The notes under the pieces were generated by a model. The model worked only from the letters and a program-made list of their open reading frames with translations. It was not told where the DNA came from and did no database searches. From an uncultured Collinsella sp. (GTDB taxonomy: Bacteria > Actinomycetota > Coriobacteriia > Coriobacteriales > Coriobacteriaceae), in assembly GCA_900757595.1 (NCBI GenBank), contig CAAEOL010000048.1, positions 1 to 63,915 of the forward strand: a DNA stretch of 63,915 nt, written 5' to 3'. The translations under genes were made by a program, and so were the position numbers. Shown piece after piece: positions 25,777 through 34,461 of the stretch. How positions within the stretch are numbered: position 1 is the stretch's first letter; the number at the start of each line of letters is the position of its first letter.

Positions 25777-26743
25777 ACTTACCGTTCCCGAGGGGATTGA
25801 TCCCTCGCGCGTTTTGGGCGCCGGCGACGGCGTCCTTCGTGCGCTCGAGAGCTTGGTTCGCGCCCACGTGGTCGCCCGTGGCGACAGTATCGCCGTGAGC
25901 GGTGACCCGGATGAGGTCGAGCTCGTGGTGCGCTTTTTTGAGCATGCTTTTCGCGAGGCGGCTGCCGGACGCACGCTGTCTGCCGACGATGTCTCGCGTT
26001 GCTTGGCTGTCCTGCGCGATGGAGAGCATGATGCCTCGTCGCTGCGCGATGACGTGCTGCTGTCGTATCGCGGCCGCGTTATTCGTCCCAAGACGCTCGG
26101 CCAAAAACGCTATGTTGACGCCATCCGCTCGCATACCATCACGTTTGGCCTGGGTCCCGCCGGTACCGGTAAGACCTATCTGGCCATGGCGCTCGCCGTT
26201 GCCGCGCTCAAGCGTCACGAGGTGGGTCGCCTAATCTTGACGCGCCCGGTTGTCGAGGCGGGGGAGAACCTGGGCTTTTTGCCCGGTACCCTCGAGGAAA
26301 AGATCGATCCGTACATGCGCCCGCTCTACGACGCCCTTTTTGACATGATGGATCGCGAGCGCACCGATGAGCTTATGGAACGTGGCGTGATCGAGATCGC
26401 CCCGCTCGCCTACATGCGTGGCCGTACGCTGAGCGATGCGTTCGTGGTGCTCGATGAGGCACAAAACACGACGCCCGAGCAGATGAAGATGTTCCTGACG
26501 CGCCTGGGCTTCAACTCCAAGTTCGTGATTACCGGCGACTTGAGTCAGCGCGACCTGGTGGGTCGTCGTGGCGGCTTGGCGGATGTCGAGAAGATTTTGG
26601 GCCGTGTCGACGATGTGGCATTTTCTCACCTCGAGCGTGCCGACGTGGTGCGTCATGCCCTGGTGGGTCGTATCGTCGAGGCATATGATGCTTATGATGA
26701 CGTGCGTGAGCAGCGTTCGCGCGACCGAAAGGAGTCCCGTTGA
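25757..26743 (+). CDS. phoH: PhoH-like ATPase
   Basis: The 328-residue protein has the Walker A motif GPAGTGKTYLAMA and Walker B VLDEAQN of the PhoH family, plus an N-terminal KH-like region. Bacterial PhoH proteins next to ybeY are thought to take part in RNA processing or ribosome maturation; the exact reaction is unknown. ATG at 25757 has GGGAGG upstream and overlaps the mtaB end; the frame is open further upstream but without support. Its stop overlaps the ybeY start. Confidence 0.93.
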   Translation: MEASKIRLTVPEGIDPSRVLGAGDGVLRALESLVRAHVVARGDSIAVSGDPDEVELVVRFFEHAFREAAAGRTLSADDVSRCLAVLRDGEHDASSLRDDVLLSYRGRVIRPKTLGQKRYVDAIRSHTITFGLGPAGTGKTYLAMALAVAALKRHEVGRLILTRPVVEAGENLGFLPGTLEEKIDPYMRPLYDALFDMMDRERTDELMERGVIEIAPLAYMRGRTLSDAFVVLDEAQNTTPEQMKMFLTRLGFNSKFVITGDLSQRDLVGRRGGLADVEKILGRVDDVAFSHLERADVVRHALVGRIVEAYDAYDDVREQRSRDRKESR

Positions 26744-27249
26744 GTGTATTGATCAGCAACGATGCCGAGCTCGATACGCTGCTCGACGCGCAAGAGGTGG
26801 AGCACATCTGCGAGGTCGTGCTTGCCGCCGAGGGCGTTGAGCGTGAAGTTGAGATTTCCCTTTCGTATGTCGACGAGGACGAGATGCACGAGCTCAACCA
26901 CGAGTGGCGCGGTATCGACCGCACCACCGATGTGCTCTCGTTTGAGTGCGATTCGGCCTTTGACGATGACATTCCCGCCGATGAGACGCTCGAGCTCGGC
27001 GATATTATCTTGGCCCCGCAGGTTATTGCCCGTCAGGCCCCCGGTTTTGGCAATAGTCCCGCTGATGAGTGCCGTCTGATGCTCGTACACGGAATGCTGC
27101 ACCTGCTGGGCTATGACCACATCGAGGACGACGAGGCCGAGGTCATGGAGGCCCGCGAGGACGCCATCCTGCGCGATCTGGCGCTCGAGCGCGGCGAGGA
27201 CCCCAAGCTAGTCCACGTCGGCCCCATCACCAACCATGCCCACGACTAG
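26740..27249 (+). CDS. ybeY: Endoribonuclease YbeY (16S rRNA maturation factor)
   Basis: The 169-residue protein carries the zinc site HGMLHLLGYDH (three-histidine HGxxHLxGYDH motif) and the upstream RGIDRTTDVLSFE segment. YbeY processes the 3' end of 16S rRNA and supports ribosome quality control. The start is TTG at 26740, overlapping the phoH stop, with AAAGGAG upstream. phoH-ybeY-dgkA-era is the usual order. Confidence 0.96.
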   Translation: MSVLISNDAELDTLLDAQEVEHICEVVLAAEGVEREVEISLSYVDEDEMHELNHEWRGIDRTTDVLSFECDSAFDDDIPADETLELGDIILAPQVIARQAPGFGNSPADECRLMLVHGMLHLLGYDHIEDDEAEVMEAREDAILRDLALERGEDPKLVHVGPITNHAHD

Positions 27250-27258
27250 GAGCCGTCT

Positions 27259-27636
27259 ATGATTCCCGGATCGAACAAGGACCATCCGTCCTTTTTAAAG
27301 TCGTTTTCTTACGCCATGGAGGGCTTCGTCACCGCCGTCAAGACCGAGCGCAACATTAAGGTCATGCTCGTGGCGGGCGTGTGCACCGTCATTGCCGGCT
27401 GCATCGTGGGGCTCGACATTGCCGAGTGGGCCACGATTATCATCTGTTGTGGCCTGGTGATTCACGGCGAGCTGTGCAACACCGCTATGGAGGCTATCGT
27501 CGACCTAGCGACCCAGGAGCTCCATCCGCTGGCCAAGCGTGCGAAGGACATCGCCGCCGCCTCTGTATACGTTCTTTCCATCACCGCCGCGATTGTGGGC
27601 GTGCTGGTATTTGCCCACGCGCTCGGCTTTATTTAG
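27259..27636 (+). CDS. dgkA: Diacylglycerol/undecaprenol kinase
   Basis: The 125-residue integral membrane protein has three predicted helices and the family motif ELCNTAMEAIVDL followed by KRAKDIAAA. In Gram-positives this enzyme phosphorylates undecaprenol, recycling the lipid carrier for cell-wall synthesis, rather than diacylglycerol. Its position between ybeY and era is conserved in Firmicutes. Confidence 0.94.
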   Translation: MIPGSNKDHPSFLKSFSYAMEGFVTAVKTERNIKVMLVAGVCTVIAGCIVGLDIAEWATIIICCGLVIHGELCNTAMEAIVDLATQELHPLAKRAKDIAAASVYVLSITAAIVGVLVFAHALGFI

Positions 27637-27648
27637 AAAGGGATTCCC

Positions 27649-28716
27649 ATGTCCGACAATATGCAGTCTACCGATGAGATTTTGGACGACGAGTCCCCGG
27701 ATGCTAAGGCGACCGAGGCCTATGAGGAAGTCGAGGAGTTCGACCCGTTTGAGGGCATGAGCGACGAGGAGCTCGACGCCCTGTGCGATGAGGACGACAG
27801 CCTCGCGGGCTTTGGCGACGTTGAGCCCGGTTTCCGCAGTGGCTTCGTGGCCTTGGTCGGCCGCCCCAACGCCGGTAAGTCAACGCTGCTCAACGCCTGC
27901 TATGGCAAAAAGGTCGCCATCACCTCGCCGGTGGCCCAGACGACCCGCCGCCGCATGCGCGCCGTCGTCAACCGCCCCGGCTACCAGCTGGTCTTTGTCG
28001 ATACCCCGGGTATCCACAAGCCCAAGGACGGTCTAGGGTCCGAGCTGAACAAGAGCGCGCTGTTCGAGCTGAACGATGTCGATGTTGTCGCGTTTTTGAT
28101 TGATGCCACCAAACCGATCGGCAGGGGAGACGCCTGGGTTGCCGAGCGTGTCAAGAATGCCCGTTCCAAGAAGGTCCTGGTGCTCACCAAGGCCGATGAA
28201 GCCGACCCCGCACAGGTCATGGAGCAGCTTAAGGCCGCCCACGAGCTTATGGAATATGACGACGAGATCGTGACGTCGTCGGTCAAGAACTTTAACGTCG
28301 ATGCCTTCATCGAGACCGTTGCGCACTTTTTGCCCGAGGGTCCGCGTTGGTTCCCCGAGGACATGGGTACCGACGCTTCCGACGAGACGCTCGTTGCCGA
28401 GTTTGTGCGCGAAAAGGTCTTGCGCCGCACCCGTGATGAGATTCCGCACTCCGTTGGCGTTATTTGCGATGCGCTCGAGCAGACCAAGAAGGTGCTGCGT
28501 GTGCACGCCACCATTTATGTCGAGCGTGAGGGCCAAAAGGGCATCATCATCGGCAAGGGCGGCGAGATGATCAAGCATATCGGTATCGACGCCCGTCGCG
28601 ATCTTGAGCGCATCTTTGGCACGCAGGTCTTTTTGGAGTTGGACGTGAAGGTCAAGGCCGGTTGGCGCGACGACGAGGCTCAGATTCGCCGTTTTGGCTA
28701 CAACGCCGAGGACTAA
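27649..28716 (+). CDS. era: GTPase Era
   Basis: The 355-residue protein has G1 GRPNAGKS at 71-78, G3 DTPG, G4 TKAD, and a C-terminal KH domain with GQKGIIIGKGGEMIK. Era binds the 3' end of 16S rRNA during 30S assembly. It carries about 65 extra N-terminal residues, very acidic (EEVEEFDPFEGMSDEELDA), compared with E. coli Era. Such a tail could affect ribosome or membrane binding; this is inference. RBS AAAGGGA precedes the ATG. recO follows by 15 bases. Confidence 0.97.
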   Translation: MSDNMQSTDEILDDESPDAKATEAYEEVEEFDPFEGMSDEELDALCDEDDSLAGFGDVEPGFRSGFVALVGRPNAGKSTLLNACYGKKVAITSPVAQTTRRRMRAVVNRPGYQLVFVDTPGIHKPKDGLGSELNKSALFELNDVDVVAFLIDATKPIGRGDAWVAERVKNARSKKVLVLTKADEADPAQVMEQLKAAHELMEYDDEIVTSSVKNFNVDAFIETVAHFLPEGPRWFPEDMGTDASDETLVAEFVREKVLRRTRDEIPHSVGVICDALEQTKKVLRVHATIYVEREGQKGIIIGKGGEMIKHIGIDARRDLERIFGTQVFLELDVKVKAGWRDDEAQIRRFGYNAED

Positions 28717-28731
28717 GGACGCGCAGCGCGC

Positions 28732-29481
28732 ATGGCAGGCTCCCGGACATATCGCACGAAGGTGCTCGTGCTCGACAAGACCAAGCTCAAAGAGACCGAT
28801 CTGATTCTGACGATGCTTGACGAGCGGGGTCGTCAGGTTCGTGCCGTGGCAAAGGGGGCCCGCAAACCCGGTGGGCGCTTGGCGGCGCGCTGCGAATTAT
28901 TCTGTACCGTCGATATGCTGCTCGCACATGGACGCTCGCTCGACGTTGTTTCTCAGGCCGAGCTTTTGGAAGCGCCGGTTGGCGCCGCGCCCGATTACGA
29001 GACGACCTGCGCCGCAAGCGCGATTGCCGAGGTCGCGCGCGTGTGCTCATTCGAGGACGCCGAGGACCCGTTTACCTTTGCCATCACGCAGCGGGCGCTC
29101 ACGCTTGTCGGCTGTGGGCTCGACTCGGCACATATGGACCTGCTCGTGGCGGCCTTTGTCTTTAAACTTCTGTCGCACGTGGGCTATCGACCCGATTTTT
29201 CGGCCTGCGTGCTGTGCGGAGACCCCATGCTGTCGTACTTTTCGCCCCAGGCGGGCGGGCTCATGTGCGGTTCGTGCGCGTCGAGCGTTCCGGGTGCCGA
29301 GCTGGTTTCGACCGGTGAGGTCGAGTGGCTGCGCGCCCTCATGTCCATGACCTTCGATGCACTCATGGTCGAGCGAATCGAACCGCATACGGCGGCGTTC
29401 TTGCTCGGGCTTTCGCATGTGTGGGCTGCGACGCACACCGACCAGCGCCTCCGTGCGATGGAATTCATGTTGGGTCGGTGA
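28732..29481 (+). CDS. recO: DNA repair protein RecO
   Basis: The 249-residue protein begins with the OB-fold region (YRTKVLVLDKTKLKETDLILTML) and has a zinc-finger pair CVLCGD and CGSC. RecO works with RecR to load RecA on SSB-covered gaps. era-recO linkage is usual. It ends just before the rpsO promoter region. Confidence 0.94.
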   Translation: MAGSRTYRTKVLVLDKTKLKETDLILTMLDERGRQVRAVAKGARKPGGRLAARCELFCTVDMLLAHGRSLDVVSQAELLEAPVGAAPDYETTCAASAIAEVARVCSFEDAEDPFTFAITQRALTLVGCGLDSAHMDLLVAAFVFKLLSHVGYRPDFSACVLCGDPMLSYFSPQAGGLMCGSCASSVPGAELVSTGEVEWLRALMSMTFDALMVERIEPHTAAFLLGLSHVWAATHTDQRLRAMEFMLGR

Positions 29482-29505
29482 TGATGCGCATGGGCGGTCT
29501 GCTTG

Positions 29506-29514
29506 TGGTAACAT
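29506..29514 (+). promoter_or_regulatory. Extended -10 promoter of rpsO
   Basis: TGGTAACAT (TGn plus TAACAT) lies about 105 bases before the rpsO start. It resembles the extended -10 before rpsT, and no -35 is evident. Confidence 0.4.
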
Positions 29515-29619
29515 ACCGACCTGTTGGTACCTCGACCTTGGATGCTCGCTCCACCGACGGCTTCCCAGTCCGAGGCGAATAGTGTCGCCCGCGGGCGACA
29601 AGAAACGAAAGGTGAAACA

Positions 29620-29898
29620 ATGACTGTTTCCAAAGAGCGCAAGGCTGAGCTGACTGCCCAGTTCGGTAACACCCCGGTCGACACCGGCAACCCCAAGGTT
29701 CAGGTCGCCATCCTGTCCGAGCGCATCAAGGAGCTGACCGAGCACATGAAGTCCCACCAGAAGGACTTCCACACCCGTCGTGGCCTGCTCATGCTCGTCG
29801 GCCGTCGTCGTCGTCTTCTCTCCTACATCAAGAAGAACGACATCGTCGAGTACCGTGAGCTCATCAAGGCTCTGGGCATCCGCGACAACATCCAGTAA
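29620..29898 (+). CDS. rpsO: Small ribosomal subunit protein uS15
   Basis: The 92-residue protein MTVSKERKAELTAQFG... with DTGNPKVQVAILSERI and HTRRGLLMLVGRRRRLLSYI is uS15, a primary 16S rRNA binder. ATG at 29620 has AAAGGTG upstream. The long leader (about 100 bases) leaves room for autoregulation, which is known for rpsO in other bacteria. rpsO-pnp order is widely conserved, though here a terminator separates them. Confidence 0.97.
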   Translation: MTVSKERKAELTAQFGNTPVDTGNPKVQVAILSERIKELTEHMKSHQKDFHTRRGLLMLVGRRRRLLSYIKKNDIVEYRELIKALGIRDNIQ

Positions 29899-29913
29899 GG
29901 ATTTGTACATGCT

Positions 29914-29945
29914 AAGAGCGTCCTGCGCAGCGGGGCGCTCTTTTT
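29914..29945 (+). terminator. Terminator between rpsO and pnp
   Basis: AAGAGCGTCC pairs with GGGGCGCTCTT followed by TTTT. Read-through would still allow pnp co-transcription, as in other bacteria. Confidence 0.85.
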
Positions 29946-30012
29946 GTGTAAGGGCGCGAACAATCACGCTCTGAAGCGTGGCGGGGGCAGGGGGCCCGCG
30001 TCACATGAGAAG

Positions 30013-30035
30013 CCCACAGGCAAGGGGCCTGTGGG
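30013..30035 (+). promoter_or_regulatory. Hairpin just before the pnp ribosome-binding site
   Basis: CCCACAGGC (30013-30021) pairs perfectly with GCCTGTGGG (30027-30035), ending three bases before AAAGGAG. In E. coli a leader hairpin is the site of RNase III/PNPase autoregulation; the position here suggests a comparable role, but this is inference. Confidence 0.45.
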
Positions 30036-30048
30036 GTAAAGGAGAACA

Positions 30049-32295
30049 ATGACACTCGTATCCAAGACCTTTGAGCTGTACGGCAAGACCTACACCTTTG
30101 AGTCGGGCGAGCTTGCCAAGCAGGCTACCGGCGCGTGCCTGGTCAAGCAGGGCGACACCACGATGCTCGACACCGTGGTCGTCTCCAAGGAGCGCAAGAA
30201 CTACGACTTCTTCCCGCTGACCGTCGACTTCAACGAGAAGATGTACGCCGCCGGCCGCATCCCGGGTGGTTACCTCAAGCGTGAGGGCCGTCCCAGCGAG
30301 AAGGCCACGCTTACCGCGCGCATGATCGACCGTCCGATTCGCCCGAGCTTCCCGGACGGCTTCCGCAACGAGGTGCACATCGTCGCCACCTCGCTCGTCG
30401 CCGACCAGGTCAACCCCTTCGACGTCATCAACGTCATGGGTGCCTCTCTGGCCATGACGCTTGGCGGCGTGCCCTTCGAGGGCCCGCTTGCCTGCGTGCG
30501 CATCGGCCGTAACGTGGAGACCGGCGAGTTTATCGTCAACCCCACCTATGAGGAGCGCGAGAACTCCGATCTGGATCTGGAGCTGGGTGGCTCCGCCGAC
30601 TTCATCTCGATGGTCGAGGCCGGCGCCGAGGAGATCTCCGAGGACGACATGCTCGCCGCCATGAAGTTTGGCCAGGAGGCCCTTGCTGCCTTCTGCCAGG
30701 CTCAGGACGAGTTTGTCGCCGAGTGGGAGCAGGTCAACGGCGCCATCGTCAAGAAGGAGTACCCGCTCGACCAGCCCGTCGAGGAGGTCCAGGAGCGCAT
30801 CTTCGCCCACTACGACGAGATGGCAGCCGCCCTTCGCGACGCCGACAAGCTCTCCCGTATCGGTAAGGTCGAGGCTCTGAAAGAGTCCATCCGTGCCGAG
30901 TTCACCGAGGAGGAGCAGGCCGCTTGGGAGCGCGAGATTCCCGTGGCGCTCAAGAAGCTCGAGAAGAAGGCTATGCGCACCATGGTCGTCGAGACCGGTG
31001 AGCGCGTCGACGGCCGTGCCGCCGATGAGATTCGCCCCATCATGGTGAAGGATAACTACCTGCCGCTCGTTCACGGCTCCGGTCTGTTCCAGCGTGGCCA
31101 GACTCAGGTGCTTTCCGTCCTGTCGCTCGGTATGCTCAACGAGGGCCAGCGTCTGGATACCATCGAGCCCACCGAGGGCAAGCGCTACATGCACCACTAC
31201 AACTTCCCGCCGTTCTGCACCGGCGAGACCGGCCGCATGGGCAGCCCCAAGCGCCGCGAGATCGGCCACGGCAACCTGGCCGAGCGCGCTCTGCTTCCGG
31301 TGCTCCCCGACGAGAACGAGTTCCCCTACGCCATCCGCGTCGTCTCCGAGGTCATGGAGTCCAACGGCTCCTCTTCGATGGCTTCGACCTGCGGCTCCAC
31401 GCTCGCCCTTATGGACGGCGGCGTGCCCATTAAGCGCCCGGTCTCCGGTATCGCCATGGGCCTGATCCAGGAGGAGGGCAAGACCGTGGTCCTGTCCGAC
31501 ATCCAGGGTCTCGAGGACTTCCTGGGCGACATGGACTTTAAGGTCACCGGCACCACCGAGGGCATTACCGCCCTGCAGATGGATAACAAGGCCACCGGCC
31601 TCACCTTCGACATCCTGGCCCGCGCCCTGCAGCAGGCCAAGGAGGGTCGCGCCTTCATCCTGCAGAAGATGCTCGATGTGATCCCCGAGCCGCGCCACAC
31701 CACGCGCAGCACCGCTCCGCGCATCGTTTCCATCCAGGTTCCGACCGACAAGATCCGCGACGTCATCGGTTCCGGCGGTAAGGTCATCCGCGGCATCCAG
31801 GACGAGACCGGCGCTTCGGTCGACATCCAGGAGGACGGCACCGTCTTTGTCGGCGGCACCGGCGAGTCCGTCGACCAGGCCGTCGAGCGCATCAAGCTCA
31901 TCATCAAGGTTCCCGAGCCGGGCGAGGAGTACACCGGTCGCGTGGTCTCCATCCAGCCCTTCGGCGCCTTCGTCAACCTGCTGCCCGGTAAGGACGGCCT
32001 GCTGCACATCTCCCGCGTCGCCAAGGGCCGCGTGGAGAAGGTCGAGGACGTCCTCAACGTGGGCGACGAGGTCAAGGTCGTCGTCATCGAGGTCGACGAT
32101 CGTGGCAAGATCTCGCTCGATCGTCTTGACAAGCCCGAGGCCCCGGCTCGCGCCGAGGGTGCCTCCGAGGGCGACGGCGAGCACTTCCAGCGCCGTGAGC
32201 GTCCGCGTCGCGAGCGCTCTGAGCGCAGCGACCGTCCGCGCCGTCCCGGCGACAACGGAGGCCGCAAGCCCCGCCGTCACCACGACGCCGAGTAA
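30049..32295 (+). CDS. pnp: Polyribonucleotide nucleotidyltransferase (PNPase)
   Basis: The 748-residue enzyme has two RNase PH-like domains, the second with the GxxGxGxxxR-like active-site region around MGSPKRREIGHG. KH (IGSGGKVIRGIQDETGASVDI, in parts) and S1 (GEEYTGRVVSIQPFGAFVNL, in parts) RNA-binding domains follow. It degrades RNA 3'-5' with phosphate. The last 40 residues form an arginine-rich tail (RRERPRRERSERSDRPRR...) beyond the S1 domain, seen in other Actinobacteria and able to bind RNA or partners. AAAGGAG precedes ATG. Confidence 0.98.
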   Translation: MTLVSKTFELYGKTYTFESGELAKQATGACLVKQGDTTMLDTVVVSKERKNYDFFPLTVDFNEKMYAAGRIPGGYLKREGRPSEKATLTARMIDRPIRPSFPDGFRNEVHIVATSLVADQVNPFDVINVMGASLAMTLGGVPFEGPLACVRIGRNVETGEFIVNPTYEERENSDLDLELGGSADFISMVEAGAEEISEDDMLAAMKFGQEALAAFCQAQDEFVAEWEQVNGAIVKKEYPLDQPVEEVQERIFAHYDEMAAALRDADKLSRIGKVEALKESIRAEFTEEEQAAWEREIPVALKKLEKKAMRTMVVETGERVDGRAADEIRPIMVKDNYLPLVHGSGLFQRGQTQVLSVLSLGMLNEGQRLDTIEPTEGKRYMHHYNFPPFCTGETGRMGSPKRREIGHGNLAERALLPVLPDENEFPYAIRVVSEVMESNGSSSMASTCGSTLALMDGGVPIKRPVSGIAMGLIQEEGKTVVLSDIQGLEDFLGDMDFKVTGTTEGITALQMDNKATGLTFDILARALQQAKEGRAFILQKMLDVIPEPRHTTRSTAPRIVSIQVPTDKIRDVIGSGGKVIRGIQDETGASVDIQEDGTVFVGGTGESVDQAVERIKLIIKVPEPGEEYTGRVVSIQPFGAFVNLLPGKDGLLHISRVAKGRVEKVEDVLNVGDEVKVVVIEVDDRGKISLDRLDKPEAPARAEGASEGDGEHFQRRERPRRERSERSDRPRRPGDNGGRKPRRHHDAE

Positions 32296-32318
32296 CAGCC
32301 GTACATAACCAGCACCGC

Positions 32319-32349
32319 AAGGGCGACTCCGGACAGGGGTCGCCCTTTT
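32319..32349 (+). terminator. Terminator of pnp
   Basis: AAGGGCGAC (32319-32327) pairs with GTCGCCCTT (32339-32347), then TT. Its tail overlaps the first bases of the long hairpin repeat at 32344. Confidence 0.85.
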
Positions 32350-32488
32350 GCTTGCGCCCGGGAGGGCCGCATATGAAGTTTCCTGCTCTACAGTCCTGCG
32401 CAAGACGGAAAGCACATTAAGTGCTTTCCTTTGCGTGCGGAACTCGCGATAAACTTCATATGCGGCCCTCCCGGGCGCAAGCAAAAGG
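32344..32488. repeat. Long hairpin repeat, copy A
   Basis: The 38 bases at 32344-32381 are an exact reverse complement of 32451-32488. The 69-base centre contains a second stem (GGAAAGCAC at 32407-32415 with GTGCTTTCC at 32421-32429). The inner edges of the centre (TGCTC-T-ACA... and TGCGGAACTCGCG) resemble the cores of copies B and C at 53810 and 54070, while the outer arms are unrelated to theirs. Confidence 0.8.
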
Positions 32489-32789
32489 ACTGGTTAGTGC
32501 CGCTCGCAATTTAGTTAGACAGTCTATTCAGTAGTCAGATTTCGGATTTGTAGATAGACGCTGCAGCATTTCCCCAGATAAAATCGACCAAAATAAACCT
32601 GTCCCTTATTGGCCGGTTTGGATGGGGCTTTGATGCATGGGTGGTCTGTTGTTGTGCAAATGGGTATCATACTGTGGTTATTGCATCGACTCTGTGATGC
32701 ATGTTTGTACGTTCCCGGCGGTCGGTTTGCCAGAAGCGCCCCGTCGGTTGTTCCAGACCCGTTTCGAAGAAAGGAAACCACACTAACCT
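32489..32789. other. Intergenic region upstream of rnj
   Basis: About 300 bases between hairpin A and rnj. No credible open frame is present. A small hairpin (GCATC/GATGC at 32684-32701) and two TGATGCATG copies occur near 32632 and 32694. The rnj promoter is probably here but no convincing pair of boxes was found. Confidence 0.4.
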
Positions 32790-34460
32790 ATGGCAGCTAA
32801 AAAATCATCTCCCTTGAAGATCATCCCGCTTGGCGGCCTTGACGGCATCGGCAAGAACATGACGGTCTTCGAGTGCGGCGACGACATGGTGCTCGTCGAC
32901 GCTGGCCTCATGTTCCCGGATGACTCCCAGCCCGGTATCGACCTGGTGCTTCCCGACTACACCTATGTTCTTGAGAACGAGGAGAAGCTCCGCGGCATCA
33001 TCGTCACCCACGGCCACGAGGACCACACCGGTTCGCTTCCGTATCTGCTGCAGGACCTCAACAATAAGGTGCCCATCTTCTCGAGCAAGCTGACGCTCGG
33101 CTTTATCGAGGGCAAGCTCTCCGAGTTCCGCATCCGCGCACCCAAGTTCCGTGAGGTCAAGGGCGGCAGCCATGTCAACCTCGGCGGCATCTCGCTCGAC
33201 TTCTTCTCGATGACGCACTCCATCCCCGGCGCTCTGGGCGTGTTCATTCGCACCAATCAGGGCACCGTTATGCACACCGGCGACTTTAAGCTCGACCAGA
33301 CGCCCATCGACGGCGTCACGCCCGACTATGCCGCTATCAGCCGTTTTGCCAAGCAGGGCATCGACCTGCTGCTTTCCGACTCCACCAATGCCACGGTTCC
33401 CGGCTTTACCAAGTCCGAGGCCGAGGTTGGTCCCAACCTGTTGCACGCCATCAAGAACGCCCCGGGTCGCGTGTTCGTCGCGTCGTTCTCGAGCCACATC
33501 CATCGTCTGCAGCAGATCTGCGATGCCGCCCGCAAGTGCGGCCGTAAGGTCGTTGTGACCGGTCGCTCCATGCTCACCAACACCCGTGTGGCGCGTGAGC
33601 TGGGCTACCTCAACATCGATGACGCCGATATCATCGATGCCTTCGATATCGATAACCTGCCCGACGATAAGATTGTCGTCATGTGCACCGGTTCGCAGGG
33701 CGAGCCGCTGTCGGCCCTGTCCCGCATGGCCAATGGCGAGCACAAGACGCTCTCCATCCACGAGGGCGATACCGTTATCCTTTCGGCAACTCCCGTTCCT
33801 GGCAACGAGAAGGCCGTCCAGCAGGTCGTCAACAGCCTGGCCAAGCTCGGCTGCGACGTGTGGGATAAGAACCGCGCTCTCGTCCACGTCTCGGGTCACG
33901 GTAGCCAAGAGGAGCTCAAGCTCCTGATGGCCATGGCCAAGCCCACGTACTTTATGCCGGTTCACGGTGAGGCCGTGCATCTGCGCGCCCATGCGCAGCT
34001 GGCCCGCAAGATGGGCATCAAGGACGATCATATCTTTATCCTCGATAACGGCGACACGCTCGAGATGCGCGGTGGTATCGTCAAGCGCGGTACGCCCGTC
34101 GAGTCCGGTGTCGTTTACGTCGACGGCCTGCGTATCGGCGATACCGACCCCATCGTCCTGCGCGATCGCCAGAAGCTCGCCAACGACGGTATGGTCACGG
34201 CCGTTGCCATCGTCTCCCTCAAACACAAGAAGATCGAGGCCATCGAGTTCTCGGGCCGCGGCGTCTCGTTTGCCATCGACGACCAGTTCTCCGAGGATGC
34301 CTCCGCGTCCATTATGAAGACGATCGAGAAGGGTAAGTTTAGCTTTACCAGCAGCGGTTCCGATGCCATTCGCAAGGCCGTGCGCGATTCGCTCTCTAAC
34401 TTTATCTGGAGCCGTACGCGCACCCGTCCGATGATCATCCCGGTCGTCATGGAGGTTTAG
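32790..34460 (+). CDS. rnj: Ribonuclease J
   Basis: The 556-residue protein has the beta-CASP metallo-beta-lactamase core: zinc motif HGHEDHTGSLPY, later MTHS, HTGDFKLD and SGHGSQEELKLL, plus a C-terminal RNase J domain. It acts as a 5'-3' exonuclease and endonuclease in mRNA turnover and rRNA maturation. It has normal length without the long N-terminal extension of mycobacterial RNase J. It starts at ATG 32790 with GAAAGGA upstream and is coupled to ftsK by one base. Confidence 0.97.
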   Translation: MAAKKSSPLKIIPLGGLDGIGKNMTVFECGDDMVLVDAGLMFPDDSQPGIDLVLPDYTYVLENEEKLRGIIVTHGHEDHTGSLPYLLQDLNNKVPIFSSKLTLGFIEGKLSEFRIRAPKFREVKGGSHVNLGGISLDFFSMTHSIPGALGVFIRTNQGTVMHTGDFKLDQTPIDGVTPDYAAISRFAKQGIDLLLSDSTNATVPGFTKSEAEVGPNLLHAIKNAPGRVFVASFSSHIHRLQQICDAARKCGRKVVVTGRSMLTNTRVARELGYLNIDDADIIDAFDIDNLPDDKIVVMCTGSQGEPLSALSRMANGEHKTLSIHEGDTVILSATPVPGNEKAVQQVVNSLAKLGCDVWDKNRALVHVSGHGSQEELKLLMAMAKPTYFMPVHGEAVHLRAHAQLARKMGIKDDHIFILDNGDTLEMRGGIVKRGTPVESGVVYVDGLRIGDTDPIVLRDRQKLANDGMVTAVAIVSLKHKKIEAIEFSGRGVSFAIDDQFSEDASASIMKTIEKGKFSFTSSGSDAIRKAVRDSLSNFIWSRTRTRPMIIPVVMEV

Positions 34461-34461
34461 T

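Noticed and set aside
30001..32484. 827-codon open frame opposite pnp, and similar long frames opposite lepA, dnaJ/mtaB, rnj and the ftsK motor
   Set aside because: All lie wholly or mainly on the opposite strand of well-identified genes and show no family motifs or ribosome-binding sites.
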